This document shows, one piece after another, positions 1 through 11,860 of a DNA stretch of 47,660 nt. This DNA is from Zygophlyctis sp. KS116. Taxonomy: Eukaryota; Chytridiomycota. The translations under genes and the position numbers were made by a program. Below the pieces are notes generated by a model. It saw only the letters and a program-made list of their open reading frames with translations. It did no database searches and was not told where the DNA came from. How positions within the stretch are numbered: position 1 is the first letter of the stretch; each line of letters starts with the position of its first letter. The stretch spans positions 1 through 47,660 of the forward strand of contig BAAFSQ010000061.1 of NCBI GenBank assembly GCA_054661495.1, given 5' to 3'.

Positions 1-6
1 ATGTTA

Positions 7-638
7 TCAAATAAATAACAATAACAGTCCTAGGAATGCCAAATTGATTTTGGAAATAGAAGAGCCGCTTATTTGATCGGTTGGAATACTAAGGAGTGTT
101 CCTGCAGTAGCTGTAGATATGTTTGATCCAATACTATGATATGCTGAACTTTTTTGAGAAGATTTGGTAGATTTTGTTCCTGTTTGAGAAGGTTTGGTAG
201 ATTTTGTTCTAGTTTGAGAAGGTTTGGTAGATTTTGTTCTTGTTTTAGAAGGTTTGGTAGATTTTGTTCTAGTGCTCAATACAGAGGATGATTTTCCAAC
301 TTTAGAGCATACTTTTTTGAAAATGTTGAAAGTATTTTCAATAGAACAAGCACTGATTACAGGCTCAATTCTAGACTTAGATTCTTAGATTCTCACCTTT
401 TTGAACATTTGCTAATAATTGGACATAATGATCTGACCTTTTCTGAACTACAATCACCAGCTTCCGGACAAGAGTCAATTAGAAACTTGGCCCAGGCTGC
501 CAATTGTGCTTTACAAGAACTGTCTAAGGCTTTTATTGCTTTTTTACATTCAGGAGAATATACTGTACTGTTAGTGACATCTTGTGATAAAATGAATAGA
601 GGTAACATTGCAATCATAGTAAGAAAGATCATTATCAT
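7..638 (-). CDS. Secreted cysteine-rich repeat protein, probably GPI-anchored
   Basis: Two exons, 638-397 and 370-7, joined across a 26-nt intron (371-396, GT...AG), give 201 residues. The start is the ATG at 638; no earlier in-frame ATG was seen. Residues 1-19 form a signal peptide (MIMIFLTMIAMLPLFILSQ). A cysteine-rich middle of about ten Cys follows, crossing the splice junction. Then come four 10-residue repeats of the form TRTKSTKPSQ and a Ser/Thr-rich stretch. The last 11 residues are hydrophobic (LAFLGLLLLFI), after small residues. A signal peptide, a Ser/Thr stalk and a hydrophobic tail without a cytosolic end are the usual layout of a GPI-anchored surface protein. I do not recognise the family. 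A host-facing role is inference. It could also be a cell-wall protein. Confidence 0.7.
154..273 (-). repeat. Four tandem 30-nt coding repeats (TRTKSTKPSQ type)
   Basis: Four in-frame 30-nt units encode TRTKSTKPSK, TRTKSTKPSQ (twice) and TGTKSTKSSQ in the stalk of the secreted protein. The units are nearly identical at DNA level, so unit number may vary between strains. Confidence 0.85.
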
Positions 639-826
639 TTTTATGCTAACTTGATAAATGCACAATTGGATAAAAATAGAATGTAATCTATATTTAGAAG
701 AGGTTGCCACCCAACCAACGTGATTCGATCAGGATCTTATCTGCAGGATCCTCTCTCCTCATAAAAAAAACTCAGACTGTTCAGGTATTCAGATTTGATT
801 GCATTTATGAATTATTTAAAGCTTCC
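639..826. other. Intergenic, nothing recognised
   Basis: This 188-bp gap lies between two minus-strand genes. It holds AT-rich sequence and an A8 run, with no convincing ORF, tRNA or repeat. Confidence 0.5.
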
Positions 827-1720
827 TTACATTTTGTCGTCCATGTGATTTGATAATGAATGACTTAGAGATGTCATTGTCATTGGCGGGACTTCAATTG
901 GAGTCCCCAATGGAACTGTAAGCCCCAAGCTTCGGGCATCTATTCCATGCATATTACAAATTTTTGACAATACAACCTCCAATTCTCTGTTTCTTTCCAT
1001 TTGCTTTTCTAGAATTTTATTACTGAATTTTCCTTACCTGCAAAAGCATGAATGTGCCTCAAGTAGTCTACAGATCTTTTCAGAATTATACCTTTATTTG
1101 GCTTATTTTGAATATCAGTCGGAAATTCTGGTAAAAGTCCTGCTAATTCTTGAATCTTTTCATTAATATGATCTCTTCTTCTTCTTTCAACTTGATTATG
1201 AGATTCCCTTCTCTTTTTTCTTTTTTCATTTACTACATCAATTCTAAAATTTAAATGTTAAAAATTACTGTTTAGAGTCTTCATTACTACCGCCTTGAGG
1301 AGGAAAAGAAGAAAAGGAACTACCATGAGAGTTGAAAGAACTTGGTTGCATATGGATAGTTGGATCAAAGTGTCCTCGCACAGGTACAGAAAGTGAGTAG
1401 TACTGCTGTAGACTGGGAGTTCCAAAAGGAGATCCAACAGAAGCAGATGCCTCTCCATCATCAAAATCATCCAATGGGGATGTGTTTATAGAGTTGAAGT
1501 TTGACAGTTCAAATTCATTGGTAAATGGATCTCCAGTGAGGAAACTGGGGTCAACTGTAGATATATCCATCTTGGGTCCTGGGATAGGAGGCATTTGATG
1601 GTGATAATTCTTCATAGCTTCTCTCAGGTCTCTTAAACCAGATGAGTTTTGCATTTTGTGTAAATTTAGAACGCCACAACTTTTGGGGCGTAGATCACAA
1701 GGCACCTGTTCCATTCTCAT
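827..1720 (-). CDS. bHLH transcription factor (class B, E-box type)
   Basis: Three exons, 1720-1269, 1243-1038 and 1008-827, with introns of 25 and 29 nt, give 279 residues. The first exon (about 150 residues) is a low-complexity Ser/Pro/Gly region, probably regulatory. Exon 2 carries the bHLH: a basic region SHNQVERRRRDHINEKI with the His, Glu and Arg positions that read CACGTG-like E-boxes, helix 1 (IQELAGLLP), a loop with NKPNKG, and helix 2 (ILKRSVDYLRHIHAFA). Exon 3 continues as a short heptad-like stretch (MERNRELEVVLSKI), which could act as a zipper. It resembles USF/MITF or Cbf1-like fungal factors; I cannot assign an orthologue. The start is the ATG at 1720; an ATG two codons downstream is an alternative. 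Confidence 0.85.
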
Positions 1721-1821
1721 GATCAATCTTTTTTAGAATAATTGCACCACAATGATTAAAATTAGAAAGAGAATTAAGTTGTGAAGGTTATAATCAAAAT
1801 ATCAATATAGTCTAAAATTAA

Positions 1822-4800
1822 TCATATCGTCCCAAGATCAAACTCCAATTCCTCTTCCAATGCCATGCTTACTTCCTTCAGTTCCATTTTCAACCGTTCA
1901 TTTCGAGCAAATGTACTACTTACACTAGAATTCACATTACGCGATACATTTTGGAAATTTTGACGAACTTGTCGAGAATCTACATTATTGTTTTTCAGTG
2001 TTTTTGAAGATTTCGATTTCCCAAAAAGAATTTTCAAATCTGTTTCTGAAGTGGAACTCTTTGATAATGCAAGATCCAAGACAGAAATTAGGCCTGGAGA
2101 TGATGGATTGCTTTGAATTAGATCAATTAATGGTGACCAAAATGATGTGCTCCTGGATAAGCTAGAAAATTTCAAAGGCCCCAAAACTCTAATCAAACCT
2201 ATTAAAACTTGAAGAACAGTTTCCAAGGTTTCTTTTCGCCTTGTCAGTTTGAGAATTACTGAAACTATGAATTTGATGTCTGGATGGAAAATATCATGTA
2301 TAACTGACCAAAGTTGAAATATAAAGTCGTCCTTATTCCTAAATTTCTGTTTTGAAAAAGATAATAACAAATCTGACAATTGTTCATATTCAAGAGAGGT
2401 ACAGAGCTCACAAAGGCGTGCAGAAACTTCATATACTTGTTTGCATTCCACTGGAGTCTCAAATGATTTCATCATTTGTGTCACATTTGCTAAAATGCCG
2501 CATAATAGCCTATGAGAAACATCACCGAGGAATTCTACTGATTTAGGAAGTGGAGCGAGAATATTGAATACGTAAAGTGTCTTAGAAGCAAGCTCATCTT
2601 GATAAAGTCCGAGGAACATTTTTTGGAGCAAAGGTTCACTGTCGCTAGATTTCGGTCTAGAGTTTTCAAGCGTATTCAAAACTGAGTGGGAATTGAATGC
2701 TAGCCGATCGGGAAAGATAAAAAGGATTTCAATTCCTTTAGCATATTCCCACAAATGAGGAGAATATAAACATGCAATACCAGCCCACCACATTTCTAAA
2801 TAATCTTCAAGAGATTCGGCTGAATTCAACATATAAATCAGGGTTTTAAGGCATTCCATGGCATATCCTTGGACATCGGGAACTTCATCGCCCAAAAGTG
2901 TACTTATACGTAATATTAGCTTTCCCGCATCATTTTTACTAATTTCAGAAGAAATGAATCTATAAATTTGCAAAGAGCGACAAGCAATATGACGAATGGG
3001 GCAGTTTATACCCCATTTGAACCCAACATCTGCCCATTCGTTCCTAAAGCCAGTTTTCAGGCCAGAAAATACGGTGGTTAAAGTATCAACGATTGACTTA
3101 ATAATCTTAACTGATTCCAACTCCACAAAATTTGGAGGGCTTAGATCCTCATACTTAATCATGCTTTTTGCATTTAAAGAGATAATTGGTTCATGAAGAT
3201 CTAAAACGAGAGATTGAATGGTGCCATTTAATAAGGATGTACAATCTTCTGAAATAAGTGACGAAAAATGATCAATATGTACAAGGCAAACATGCAATAT
3301 TGTTGATAGATGAGGAATTATGGTAGAGGGCGCTACTTGAAGAATCATATCACTTATGAACATAATTGCGATTTGAGTGCGTGAAAAAGATTGCTGATTT
3401 GAGGTATCTAACAAAATCGAATCTATCGTGATCATATTTGAAGAAAAAAAATCTTGAATTGAATCGTTTTCTCGAATATAGGGAATCATACCTTCGGGAG
3501 TTATTCGCTCCATCAAAATTTCAAATGAATTCAACTGGGCCAAGTATATAAACACAGTCTTTCCATTTAGAATAGCCTTTGGATTTTTCTTCAAAAGGGC
3601 AACTTGGATCAAAAACTCGGCAATTATTTCCAAACAGGTTCTTAAAATGTATTCATCCTGAAATTCAAAAAGCATTAGCCAAATTGTTTCCATTTCAGAC
3701 AAAAAATCGAGTGAATATTGAACTGTAAGACAAAATAAAATAGTGAGAGATAAGTTAGCTTCGGGAGAAGAAGGGGGCCTGAATGGATCATAAGATCTGC
3801 CACTTTTTTGCAAAAAATTCACCTCCAAGCTCTCTAAATTGATATTTGATACCCACGGAGCTAAAACAATTAGAAAGTCTTTCACGTCATTAGATCTCTT
3901 GTCATTATCCATCATATCTAGGCGCATGAAAATTTCTTCGAGTATCTAAATATGAATAAATAAAACGACATACTGAGAGAGAAAGGTCCTTACGCTGTTC
4001 TGCCCATTTGGAAGAAATTCCACGCTGAGCATTTTTGAAAATTGCAGCAATTGGGCGTGATATTAAATGAGAGTCAGGAGTTAACTCATGCAAGTCTTGA
4101 TCCCCCATCTGAGAGTTCGAACGAGATTCATCTTTTTCAGGCCAGGGCGAGCCATAATCATCCAAAATTGGAGGTACATTGCTTGGAATTTTCTGCGAAT
4201 TACTTATCCCAGAAAAATGCTGATCCAAACGAGCAAAAACACGAGCTGCGGCATTTCGGACTTTAAACTCTGATTTTCCAATTTTATACAAGGTTAATGT
4301 ACATAGTCTTGTTAAAGAACATGGGGTCGGCTTATTTTGACATATGAGATCCGCTAGAACCAAAAAAAATCCCAGGGATGTTTTATCTTCAGGGTCAATA
4401 TAACATTCATTAACTACTAAACTCCACAGTTCTTCATCCTCTGAGTTTGAGGACAAAGCTCGGTCAAGTGATAAGTGAGCTATATGGTGAATTTTCGCAT
4501 CAGGAGCAGAAAATACTGATTTGATCCAATTAAAAATTGTTGGTAGTTCAAACTTATTTGTAGTGATAGATGAATGGGATAAAGGACCGAAAGAAAGAGC
4601 ACACATAGCCTTTAAGGAAGCAACCTCGAGCATCATTCTCTGATCTTCCATCATCGAAGTCAATGAAGCCCTTTCATTTATATCTTTAACTTGCTCCAGA
4701 ACTTGATTCATTAAATATGCTTCTCTGTCGCGGGTCTGCTTGGATAACTCACCGTAACCGCACCAAGTTTCAAATAATCGATATAATCCCATCCTCAATT

Positions 4801-7800
4801 CAAATGAAAATATTTCTTCGATTGCGCTTCTTCCATCACTGTATATTGCAGCCACAAGATGTGAATAAAATCGACCTACTAGCGCACAAAAGTAACATCG
4901 TATAAGTTGATGATCCCATTCGTTTTGAATCTCTGGGATAGACAAAAAGCGAGCAATTTGCTTTATGAATGGTACAAGAGTTGATATGAATGAAGATGCA
5001 GATCTAAATTCTTCAAAATCAATAAAATCTGCAATAAATGATAAAATGTAAACTAAGTCCTGTCTTTGACGATCACTTCTCTTTTGTGAAGCCACCAGAA
5101 TAGAGTTTCCACTTTTGCGGTTGTTAGGAATATTTCCAAGTTTTATGATGGCTGCACATGCTGTCATGTGTGGCTCAAGAAGATCTAAAAAGAGTCTATA
5201 GTTACATGAATGAACACCACATAAAGCTTGAACAGCAACTTGGCGAATAAAAGCCCGCTCGGCACCCATGAAATCGAGAAGGGAATTAAATAACGTTTCA
5301 ATCGCAAGCTCCGATGGAACAGGACCGCGTATGAGCAACTTTAAATCTTTTTCTGTGACAATTCCTGATACTGAAACTGCGAAAACGCAATAAAAAGACC
5401 ACTGTTCAACTAATTCATCAGAGATTATGGTAAGCCTTTTATCAGTTTTTTCTGAAGCCCATTTCATTGTTCCAAAGGAAATTTTCGATCCAGATTCGGA
5501 AGATTGTAAAATTGTTGGAGATAAAATGTGGATACCGCTCATCAGCTGTTTAAAAGCTAGGGCCAAAGGCTGGATATGCCCATAATCATAAAAAGCTCTA
5601 GCTAAATCCGGAAAGCATCTGCTCCATATCTGAGTATCCTTTAATGAAGAAGATCCGGCTAAATGCATCAGTGAGTTTGGTCTCTCAAAAAGAGCTTTGC
5701 GATACTCTTTTTCCTTTAAATCTTCCTCTCTTGTCATGAACGAAGTGCGACCTATTGAAGCAGGATCTGCATAGTTTCTTCTTATAAGATCCATTCCAAT
5801 CACTTTTAAAATATCACTTATCCTAGATTTATGAGGTACTAAGCCCTTATATTCCTTGAGTGGTCGCTTCAGGGAAGGCAAATACCCATTAGGGCGTGCT
5901 TCGTCATTTTTGGACAAACTTGAGATTTCTAAAGATTCCATGTGTGAGGGAGGAAGCAGAAAACTAATTTTCTCCAATAGATTAATTGCTGAACGTCGTA
6001 CTTCAGCATTGATAGAGCATAAAAATATCAGCGAGCAACCCTCCAAATGATCGATAATTTCTTCAATATTTCCAATTTTATGGTGCATTATTTCATCAAA
6101 CCATGGATCTAGGAGTCTATTTATCGAAATGACGATAGATAATTCAAATTTTTTCCATTGGAATCCCAGCACATCCGTCTTAAATCAATATTATAAAATG
6201 TTACCATGTTTTCGATCAAGCATCGATATGCGGAATCCAAAAAATTAAGAACTACGTATTCTCTCCAAGATGTTCCTTCACAAGTCCAAAAAGGAGATGT
6301 TTGAGTTGCCTTGATATTTGATATCCGCTCGAGGCAAAGAAGTGCAGCTTCATGGATTGAAGAATGCCCAGAAAAAAGAGCCAGAGTCACGAAAGATATT
6401 ACCGACTTGGGGCTCATTGAACAGGGAGAGGCAATCGGAATCACATCAATCCAAATTTTCCATATATCGTTCATATAATTTCTATCTGCAGAACTTGCGG
6501 AGGACCTAAATTCAATCAGAGATAAGCTGGACAATGATGGCTCAGCCAAACTGGAGCGATTAGATGCGAGAGAAGCCATAGATGTGACCGTACCACCACC
6601 ATAATTTCCATTTGCATATGGTGACGACATACTGGGATTTACAGCATGATTAATTAATTCTAAAATCGGTAATTTCCTAAAATATGTCTCTAAAATTCCA
6701 CCAACTAGGCCCATTACCTCATTCAATTTTTCAAGAGTATCTTTGGTAGTTGCGTTCATTTTCTGTAAAAAGGGAGTTGTAATAATCGGAGGAATTGAAG
6801 CAGCCGATTGTCTAAGCTGAATTTCGCATAGTTCAAATTTTGAAATATCATTAAATCGAGGGAAATGAGGCACAGGAAGAGTGTATTTGCTTTCCACAAT
6901 TACTGTGTTTGTACTGATTGAAAGTTTTCTGGAGTTAGATTCAGGCATATTTGATACTAATGATTCTATAGAAACTAAAACGTCCATTATGAAATAATGA
7001 AATGCTCCAATACCAATAGCATAGCGTTCTAAAGGTACAGGTTCATTTGTAGAAGAGTTTGAAATGAGCGAAATAGAAGAAGAACTGCTTTGCAAACCTG
7101 TAGCAGCAGAATAAATAGGAGAAGACGGGGTTGTAGATGATGCCGATTCTTCTGGTGATAAAATAGATGCTGTAGCCAATGAATTTTGTTGAGTACTATA
7201 ACCAAATAAGAGTGGGAAAATCGTTTCAGCTGAAAAGTCGGGAAATTTGTTACAAATATAATACACAAGCCTGATGTACATTTCCAAATCTAAATCATTC
7301 GGATAAAAAACACGTCTTCCCAAAGGAAACATAATTTTCAAAAGTGAGTCCATTTTCTTTAAAGCATTTGTCGCTACAGGATCCATACAACGAAATAAAT
7401 ACACCCATATAAGTCTACTTACAGAAGCAAGAGCTAAATGTTTAATAGGTTTATCTCTATCCTTAAATCTTTGTACGAATAAATCGCAAAATCCAAGCCA
7501 ATTTTTAGAAAAAAAATCCCGTTTGGAAACACAAAGTAGAGTAGTTATTAGGGCCATTGCGTTTTGAAAATGCCTCGGTTTCCCAATCATTTTTTGTGCC
7601 TTTGGAAATATTAATTCGATAGTTTTCATCCATGTAGGAAGATTAACCTCTGCTGATGCTACCTAATTCATTAAAATTATTTTAATTTTTACTGCAGCTA
7701 TTGGTTCTAATAAATCTAAAAACGTCATTGCAAATGCATGTTTCAACTTTAATGAATGTGATTCTAGAAATGATTCTCCACATACTTTTAAAAAATGTAC

Positions 7801-8524
7801 AGTTTCTTCCAATCTTTCCAGTGGATAAATCTAAAATTCTCTTATAACTTTACAAACTTACTTTCAATTTCAAATTTCTCATACATCGTATCAACAATTC
7901 CGCCTTTGATTCCTTGACTGCTGAATTCTTATTAATCTCTATTAAAAATCTAGAGCTAACAGTAGGAAATCTCAATTCTGACAGTGTACCAGCAAGTGTA
8001 GCAAAAGATTCCATATTTGAATGTCTAATTTTGCTTAGAAAATTAAAATACCTATTAATCTTCCTCTGGATCACATCTGGATCCGTATTATTCAATTGTC
8101 CAAACACCATTTCTTCAATTTTAGCTCCTAAATGCTCTGGTAAAGTTTCAATTGTCAAATTTTTGAGAATATTCTTTAGAATCATGACTAGAATATAGTT
8201 AAATAGCAGCAGTTTTCTTTCGTAACTCGAAGTTTTATCCTGTAATTCATTTTTAGACTTTCTCCATGCCATTAATGAGTCTATTATACATTTTAAATCA
8301 TATTTAGCCATTGAGCCTAATAGAGCCATGGTCGCTGTAAATTCCTTGTCCAGGACTACTAATAGCTCCTTGTACAGATCAGCGTCTTGTCCAGTCGAGT
8401 TTAAAACAAATTCTATTTTTCTCTCAGCGCAACTCACAAACTGACTAAATGCATGTTGGAGCAATAAAGACTGTGATGATTGTCTGGTGGATGAATGTTC
8501 AGGAGTTGTCATTGGCGCTTTCAT
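1822..8524 (-). CDS. TAO3: Cell morphogenesis protein PAG1/TAO3/MOR2 (Furry family)
   Basis: Five exons, 8524-7862, 7830-7693, 7662-6205, 6178-3974 and 3945-1822, with introns of 31, 30, 26 and 28 nt, give 2195 residues in one frame. The protein is an all-helical HEAT/ARM-like scaffold. The N-terminal third contains the family landmark around IYPLERLEETVHF, AEVNLPTWMKTIE and LIFPKAQKM, as in Tao3, Mor2 and Furry. Known members bind and support NDR-family kinases (the Cbk1/Orb6 RAM pathway) in polarity and wall growth. The length matches fungal members (about 2200-2400 residues). Apparent breaks between its four long ORFs are ordinary short introns, not frameshifts. The start ATG at 8524 lies 74 bp from the divergent gene at 8599, so the two probably share a promoter region. 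Confidence 0.9.
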
Positions 8525-8598
8525 TAAGAATGTAGAACCAGAAACTTGCCCTTGTTTTCACGGCGGTCAATGGTGTAGTCAGATTTTCTTCTTAAAAA
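8525..8598. promoter_or_regulatory. Compact divergent promoter region
   Basis: Only 74 bp separate the start codons of the PAG1 gene and the Crinkler-like gene. All upstream control for both must lie here or inside coding sequence. A TCAATGG string is the only CCAAT-like element seen. No experimental mark is visible. Confidence 0.35.
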
Positions 8599-10770
8599 AT
8601 GTTTGAAAGATTGCAACAAGTTAAGAAAGAAATTGCTGCTTTAAAGGCTGAACATTACTTCCTCTTGGATAAAGAAGAGCTAAGTAAAAGTGAACAGTAC
8701 AAGATGGACAACTTTGAGAAAGAACTCACCCGCCTTGAAACCCGATACAAAACTATTGTCACAGCACTCGGAAATGCCTCTGCGCCATATCAATATCAAG
8801 GTATTTTTCATTTGAAACATTTATATTTAGTATCTGTCAAACCTGCACAAGTTTTGAAAGACTTGCTTGGTTTTGACTTGAACTCGTCAGAAGTGAATTT
8901 CAGAGGATCTTCAATAACTTCAGATGGTGGCCCAACTGGGGATATCACAGATATTGTTCCGCTCATGAGATTTGTGTGCAGAGAAGAACCTGCTAAATTG
9001 GTTTATAATGTTTTGGATGAATATTTAGATTGGAAAGAACATGAGACTGGGGAAAAAGAAAAAAATATCAAATTTATTACTGTTGTTGGAACATCTGGGA
9101 AAGGAAAGACGACTTTTGCTCGTCGGTTTATGGATTTACCGTACTCAGGAAGGCATCCCGATATTGTCAATGATTGGAAAGAATGTAACAGAAGTTATCG
9201 GGTATCATGTACTGAATTTGATACAACAAAAGACCCCGAGACGCAGCTCTCCTTGCTTGTCTTATATGAAGCATTCAAAAATTCGGCTTCGGATGTTCTT
9301 TTGGGAGATTTCCTAGATGGTTTTGATCGCAATTTCTCTGGCAGACTCATATTCGCCGACATTTTAGAAGTCATTACCAAAACTTTCATTACTAAATTGA
9401 GCGACGATAATCGTAGAAAATTGTTGATGATTATCAATTTAGATGAGACGAATGCTCTTTTGGACAGTGGAAAGGAGAAAGAGTTCTTTCAAGAGTTAAT
9501 GCACATTCTTCGTAATACTTCTACAAGTTTTAACCTCCTTACAATACTATCGGGCACATATTCTAATGACCTATTTGAACAATTTCAATTCGGTCAATAC
9601 AAATTCGTTGATATTGGCTTGTCTATGATTGAATTAGAAGCATCAAAGGAAGTTATCTTAGGGATGACTGCAAACCCACATTTATATAATGTTTCACCCC
9701 ATTTAGAATATATTTTGACTCTCTGTGGTGGTGTCGGAAGATACCTAGAAATTGCCATCATTCAAATGTCAATTCTTGGGTCTGCCCAAATGGATGGCAA
9801 GGTCATTAAAGGGTTCAACTTGAATGCATACGAGTATTTTCTGAATAATTTACAAACTCCGCAGTATATTCAAACTCTTCTGGAAAATTTGACTAATGGC
9901 GTTTTGTCACATTACCCAAAAGTATTTTCAAGGTTTGCGCAGTCGATTGAATTATTAGCTTGCTACACTCTTTTCCAATGGCCTGTTCATCGGGGAACTA
10001 TCATCAATAAGTTGTCTGTCGGTAATTTGGAAAAAGAAGGGCTTGTATTTCTCCAACCAAGATCGGCCTATCAGAAATGCCTATCTATCCCCTTCATTGC
10101 GCTCTACTGGACAATCAAGTACAGCAATCAAAACGTACAGATACCCTTTCTGAAGGATATCAAAAGTTACTTTTACTCGGATCAATCAAAAAATAATTCA
10201 TTACACATCTTGATGGCGAAACTATGGGGACTCGTTCAGAAAAAGGAATCTTTTGCAAATAAAGATGGTCTTTGTTCTATTTTGCTGTCTGAACTCTTCC
10301 CCTTAAGAGATTCACAAGCAGATACGAAAATCAGATTTCGTCCTTTATTTCAGATCAAGTCCTCTACTCAAAGGATTAATTTACGCAACTGCGAAACGTA
10401 CAAAGAATTGATGTCCGATTCTGAATGTATTGCATTTCTAAATGCCAAAGGCGCATCATTTCCGGACGCAGTGATATTCTCTAATCCACGAATTGTAATT
10501 CAGGAAAAACAGAGTGTTGTAGACAAAAAACGGAAGTTAGATGGGTCGCCACCTTCATCTTTTGATAATGCATCATATCGGATGGAAAGACAAGAATTTC
10601 CAGAACCTGAAATCTTTCTGTTGATTGCAGATGATCAAGCAGAAGATATAACTTCTGGACCGCTTGACGTCTTTATTGATTGGGAGGACTTTGCTCAATT
10701 CTCTGGCCCGTTGATTGCCTTGAGAAAACTCTACTCTATTAATGCGCTCAACGAATCTGTGAAAGCTTGA
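8599..10770 (+). CDS. P-loop NTPase with C-terminal PD-(D/E)XK-like motif (Crinkler/RHS-like)
   Basis: A single uninterrupted exon of 723 residues, starting at the ATG at 8599. Residues 1-55 are charged and coiled-coil-like. A linker (60-155) leads to a P-loop ATPase with Walker A GTSGKGKTT (164-172) and a Walker B-like strand ending LMIINLDE (276-283), followed by helical STAND/ORC-like sequence. Near the C-terminus FPDAVIFSNP...VIQEKQ (621-639) has the D...ExK spacing of a PD-(D/E)XK nuclease fold. A P-loop NTPase joined to a restriction-endonuclease-like domain is the described layout of CRN (Crinkler) and RHS proteins, which occur in oomycetes, chytrids and Rozella. It has no signal peptide and no clear LFLAK-type header. 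Length without introns is unusual here, where most genes over 1 kb are split. The family assignment is inference from motifs. Confidence 0.6.
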   Translation: MFERLQQVKKEIAALKAEHYFLLDKEELSKSEQYKMDNFEKELTRLETRYKTIVTALGNASAPYQYQGIFHLKHLYLVSVKPAQVLKDLLGFDLNSSEVNFRGSSITSDGGPTGDITDIVPLMRFVCREEPAKLVYNVLDEYLDWKEHETGEKEKNIKFITVVGTSGKGKTTFARRFMDLPYSGRHPDIVNDWKECNRSYRVSCTEFDTTKDPETQLSLLVLYEAFKNSASDVLLGDFLDGFDRNFSGRLIFADILEVITKTFITKLSDDNRRKLLMIINLDETNALLDSGKEKEFFQELMHILRNTSTSFNLLTILSGTYSNDLFEQFQFGQYKFVDIGLSMIELEASKEVILGMTANPHLYNVSPHLEYILTLCGGVGRYLEIAIIQMSILGSAQMDGKVIKGFNLNAYEYFLNNLQTPQYIQTLLENLTNGVLSHYPKVFSRFAQSIELLACYTLFQWPVHRGTIINKLSVGNLEKEGLVFLQPRSAYQKCLSIPFIALYWTIKYSNQNVQIPFLKDIKSYFYSDQSKNNSLHILMAKLWGLVQKKESFANKDGLCSILLSELFPLRDSQADTKIRFRPLFQIKSSTQRINLRNCETYKELMSDSECIAFLNAKGASFPDAVIFSNPRIVIQEKQSVVDKKRKLDGSPPSSFDNASYRMERQEFPEPEIFLLIADDQAEDITSGPLDVFIDWEDFAQFSGPLIALRKLYSINALNESVKA

Positions 10771-10892
10771 AGTGATTTTAATCGATCTAAAAATCTTAAA
10801 TATAAAATCCAGAATAGTACAAGTATTTTGAACTAGTGCACGGCCAAGTCTTATCAAGTTATAATTTTGTAATAATATTTGATTGTGAGAGA

Positions 10893-11771
10893 ATGACGAA
10901 TCAAACAATGACTGAACTCTTTGCTGGAAGCGTTGGTGGAATAACTCAAGTTCTCACTGGCCAACCATTTGATACTGTAAAGGTTAGATTACAAACACAA
11001 ACTGGAATATATTCAAGTGTCGGCGATGCTGTTTCAAAGATTTGGGGAAAAGAAGGACTATATGGATTTTATAAAGGATCTCTAGTTCCATTGGTTGGAA
11101 TAGGAGCTTGTGTTTCAATGTATTTTGTAATTTAGACTAAATTTAGTCAATTTGGAGCATTAGAAGCTGCAAAAAGATATTTTAGAGAATGGAATGATCC
11201 AATTCCAATATCTCAATTATTCCTATGTGGCTCTTTTTCAGGAATTGCTAATTCTATTCTTAGCGGTCCAATTGAAGGTATTAGAACACGTCTTCAAGTT
11301 CAAACTGGTACCTCTTCAGGACCAGCAAGTTTAATTAAAGATATTTATAGGAATTATGGAATTAAAGGAATTTATAAAGGACAAATGATTACTTTAGCTA
11401 GAGAATTTTGGGGTTATGGAATTTATTTTGCTACATATGAAGCATTAATTCAAAGAACTATGGGATTAGAAGACAAGAAAAGATCTGAAATTCAAGCATG
11501 GAAGCAATGTCTTTTTGGAGCATTTTCTGGTTATACTTTGTGGACTGTAATTTATCCAATTGATGTTATTAAATCTAAATTACAAACAGATAATTTAGAT
11601 CCGTTAAAAAGACAATTCTCTTCTTCTCTTGATTGTTTTAGAAAAACATTGGCTAGTGATGGATTAGCTGGATTATATAGAGGATTTCTTCCTTGTATGT
11701 TACGTGCTGGGCCTGTAAATGCAGCAACATTTTTGGCGTATGAAATTACAATGAATTGGATTGCAAGGTGA
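10893..11771 (+). CDS. Mitochondrial carrier (SLC25 family, YMC1-like)
   Basis: Two exons, 10893-11119 and 11147-11771, with a 27-nt intron give 283 residues, normal for the family. All three carrier repeats are present, with signature motifs QPFDTVKVRLQT, GPIEGIRTRLQV and YPIDVIKSKLQTD, each followed by the usual GxxGxYKG or GLYRG segment. The third motif with its KLQTDN continuation resembles yeast Ymc1/Ymc2 and animal SLC25A29/45/48 carriers of amino acids or carnitine-like substrates. The substrate cannot be read from sequence. The splice choice restores the conserved SIQFG transition after repeat 1. A second ATG at 10908 is an alternative start five codons downstream. Acts in the inner mitochondrial membrane. 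Confidence 0.88.
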
Positions 11772-11860
11772 ATAAGTATAATGTGAGTTGAGCAATTTAC
11801 AGCCTAGAACTAAGTCTTATAAATTTTCAACTTTTGACGATAATTTCAAGTCTTGCAGGA

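Noticed and set aside
409-654. 81-codon plus-strand ORF
   Set aside because: It is antisense to the signal peptide and Cys-rich exon of the secreted protein, which is supported by a splice junction and domain layout.
6121-6204. Apparent frameshift in the PAG1 gene
   Set aside because: A 26-nt GT-AG intron at 6179-6204 restores one continuous frame, as at the other three junctions.
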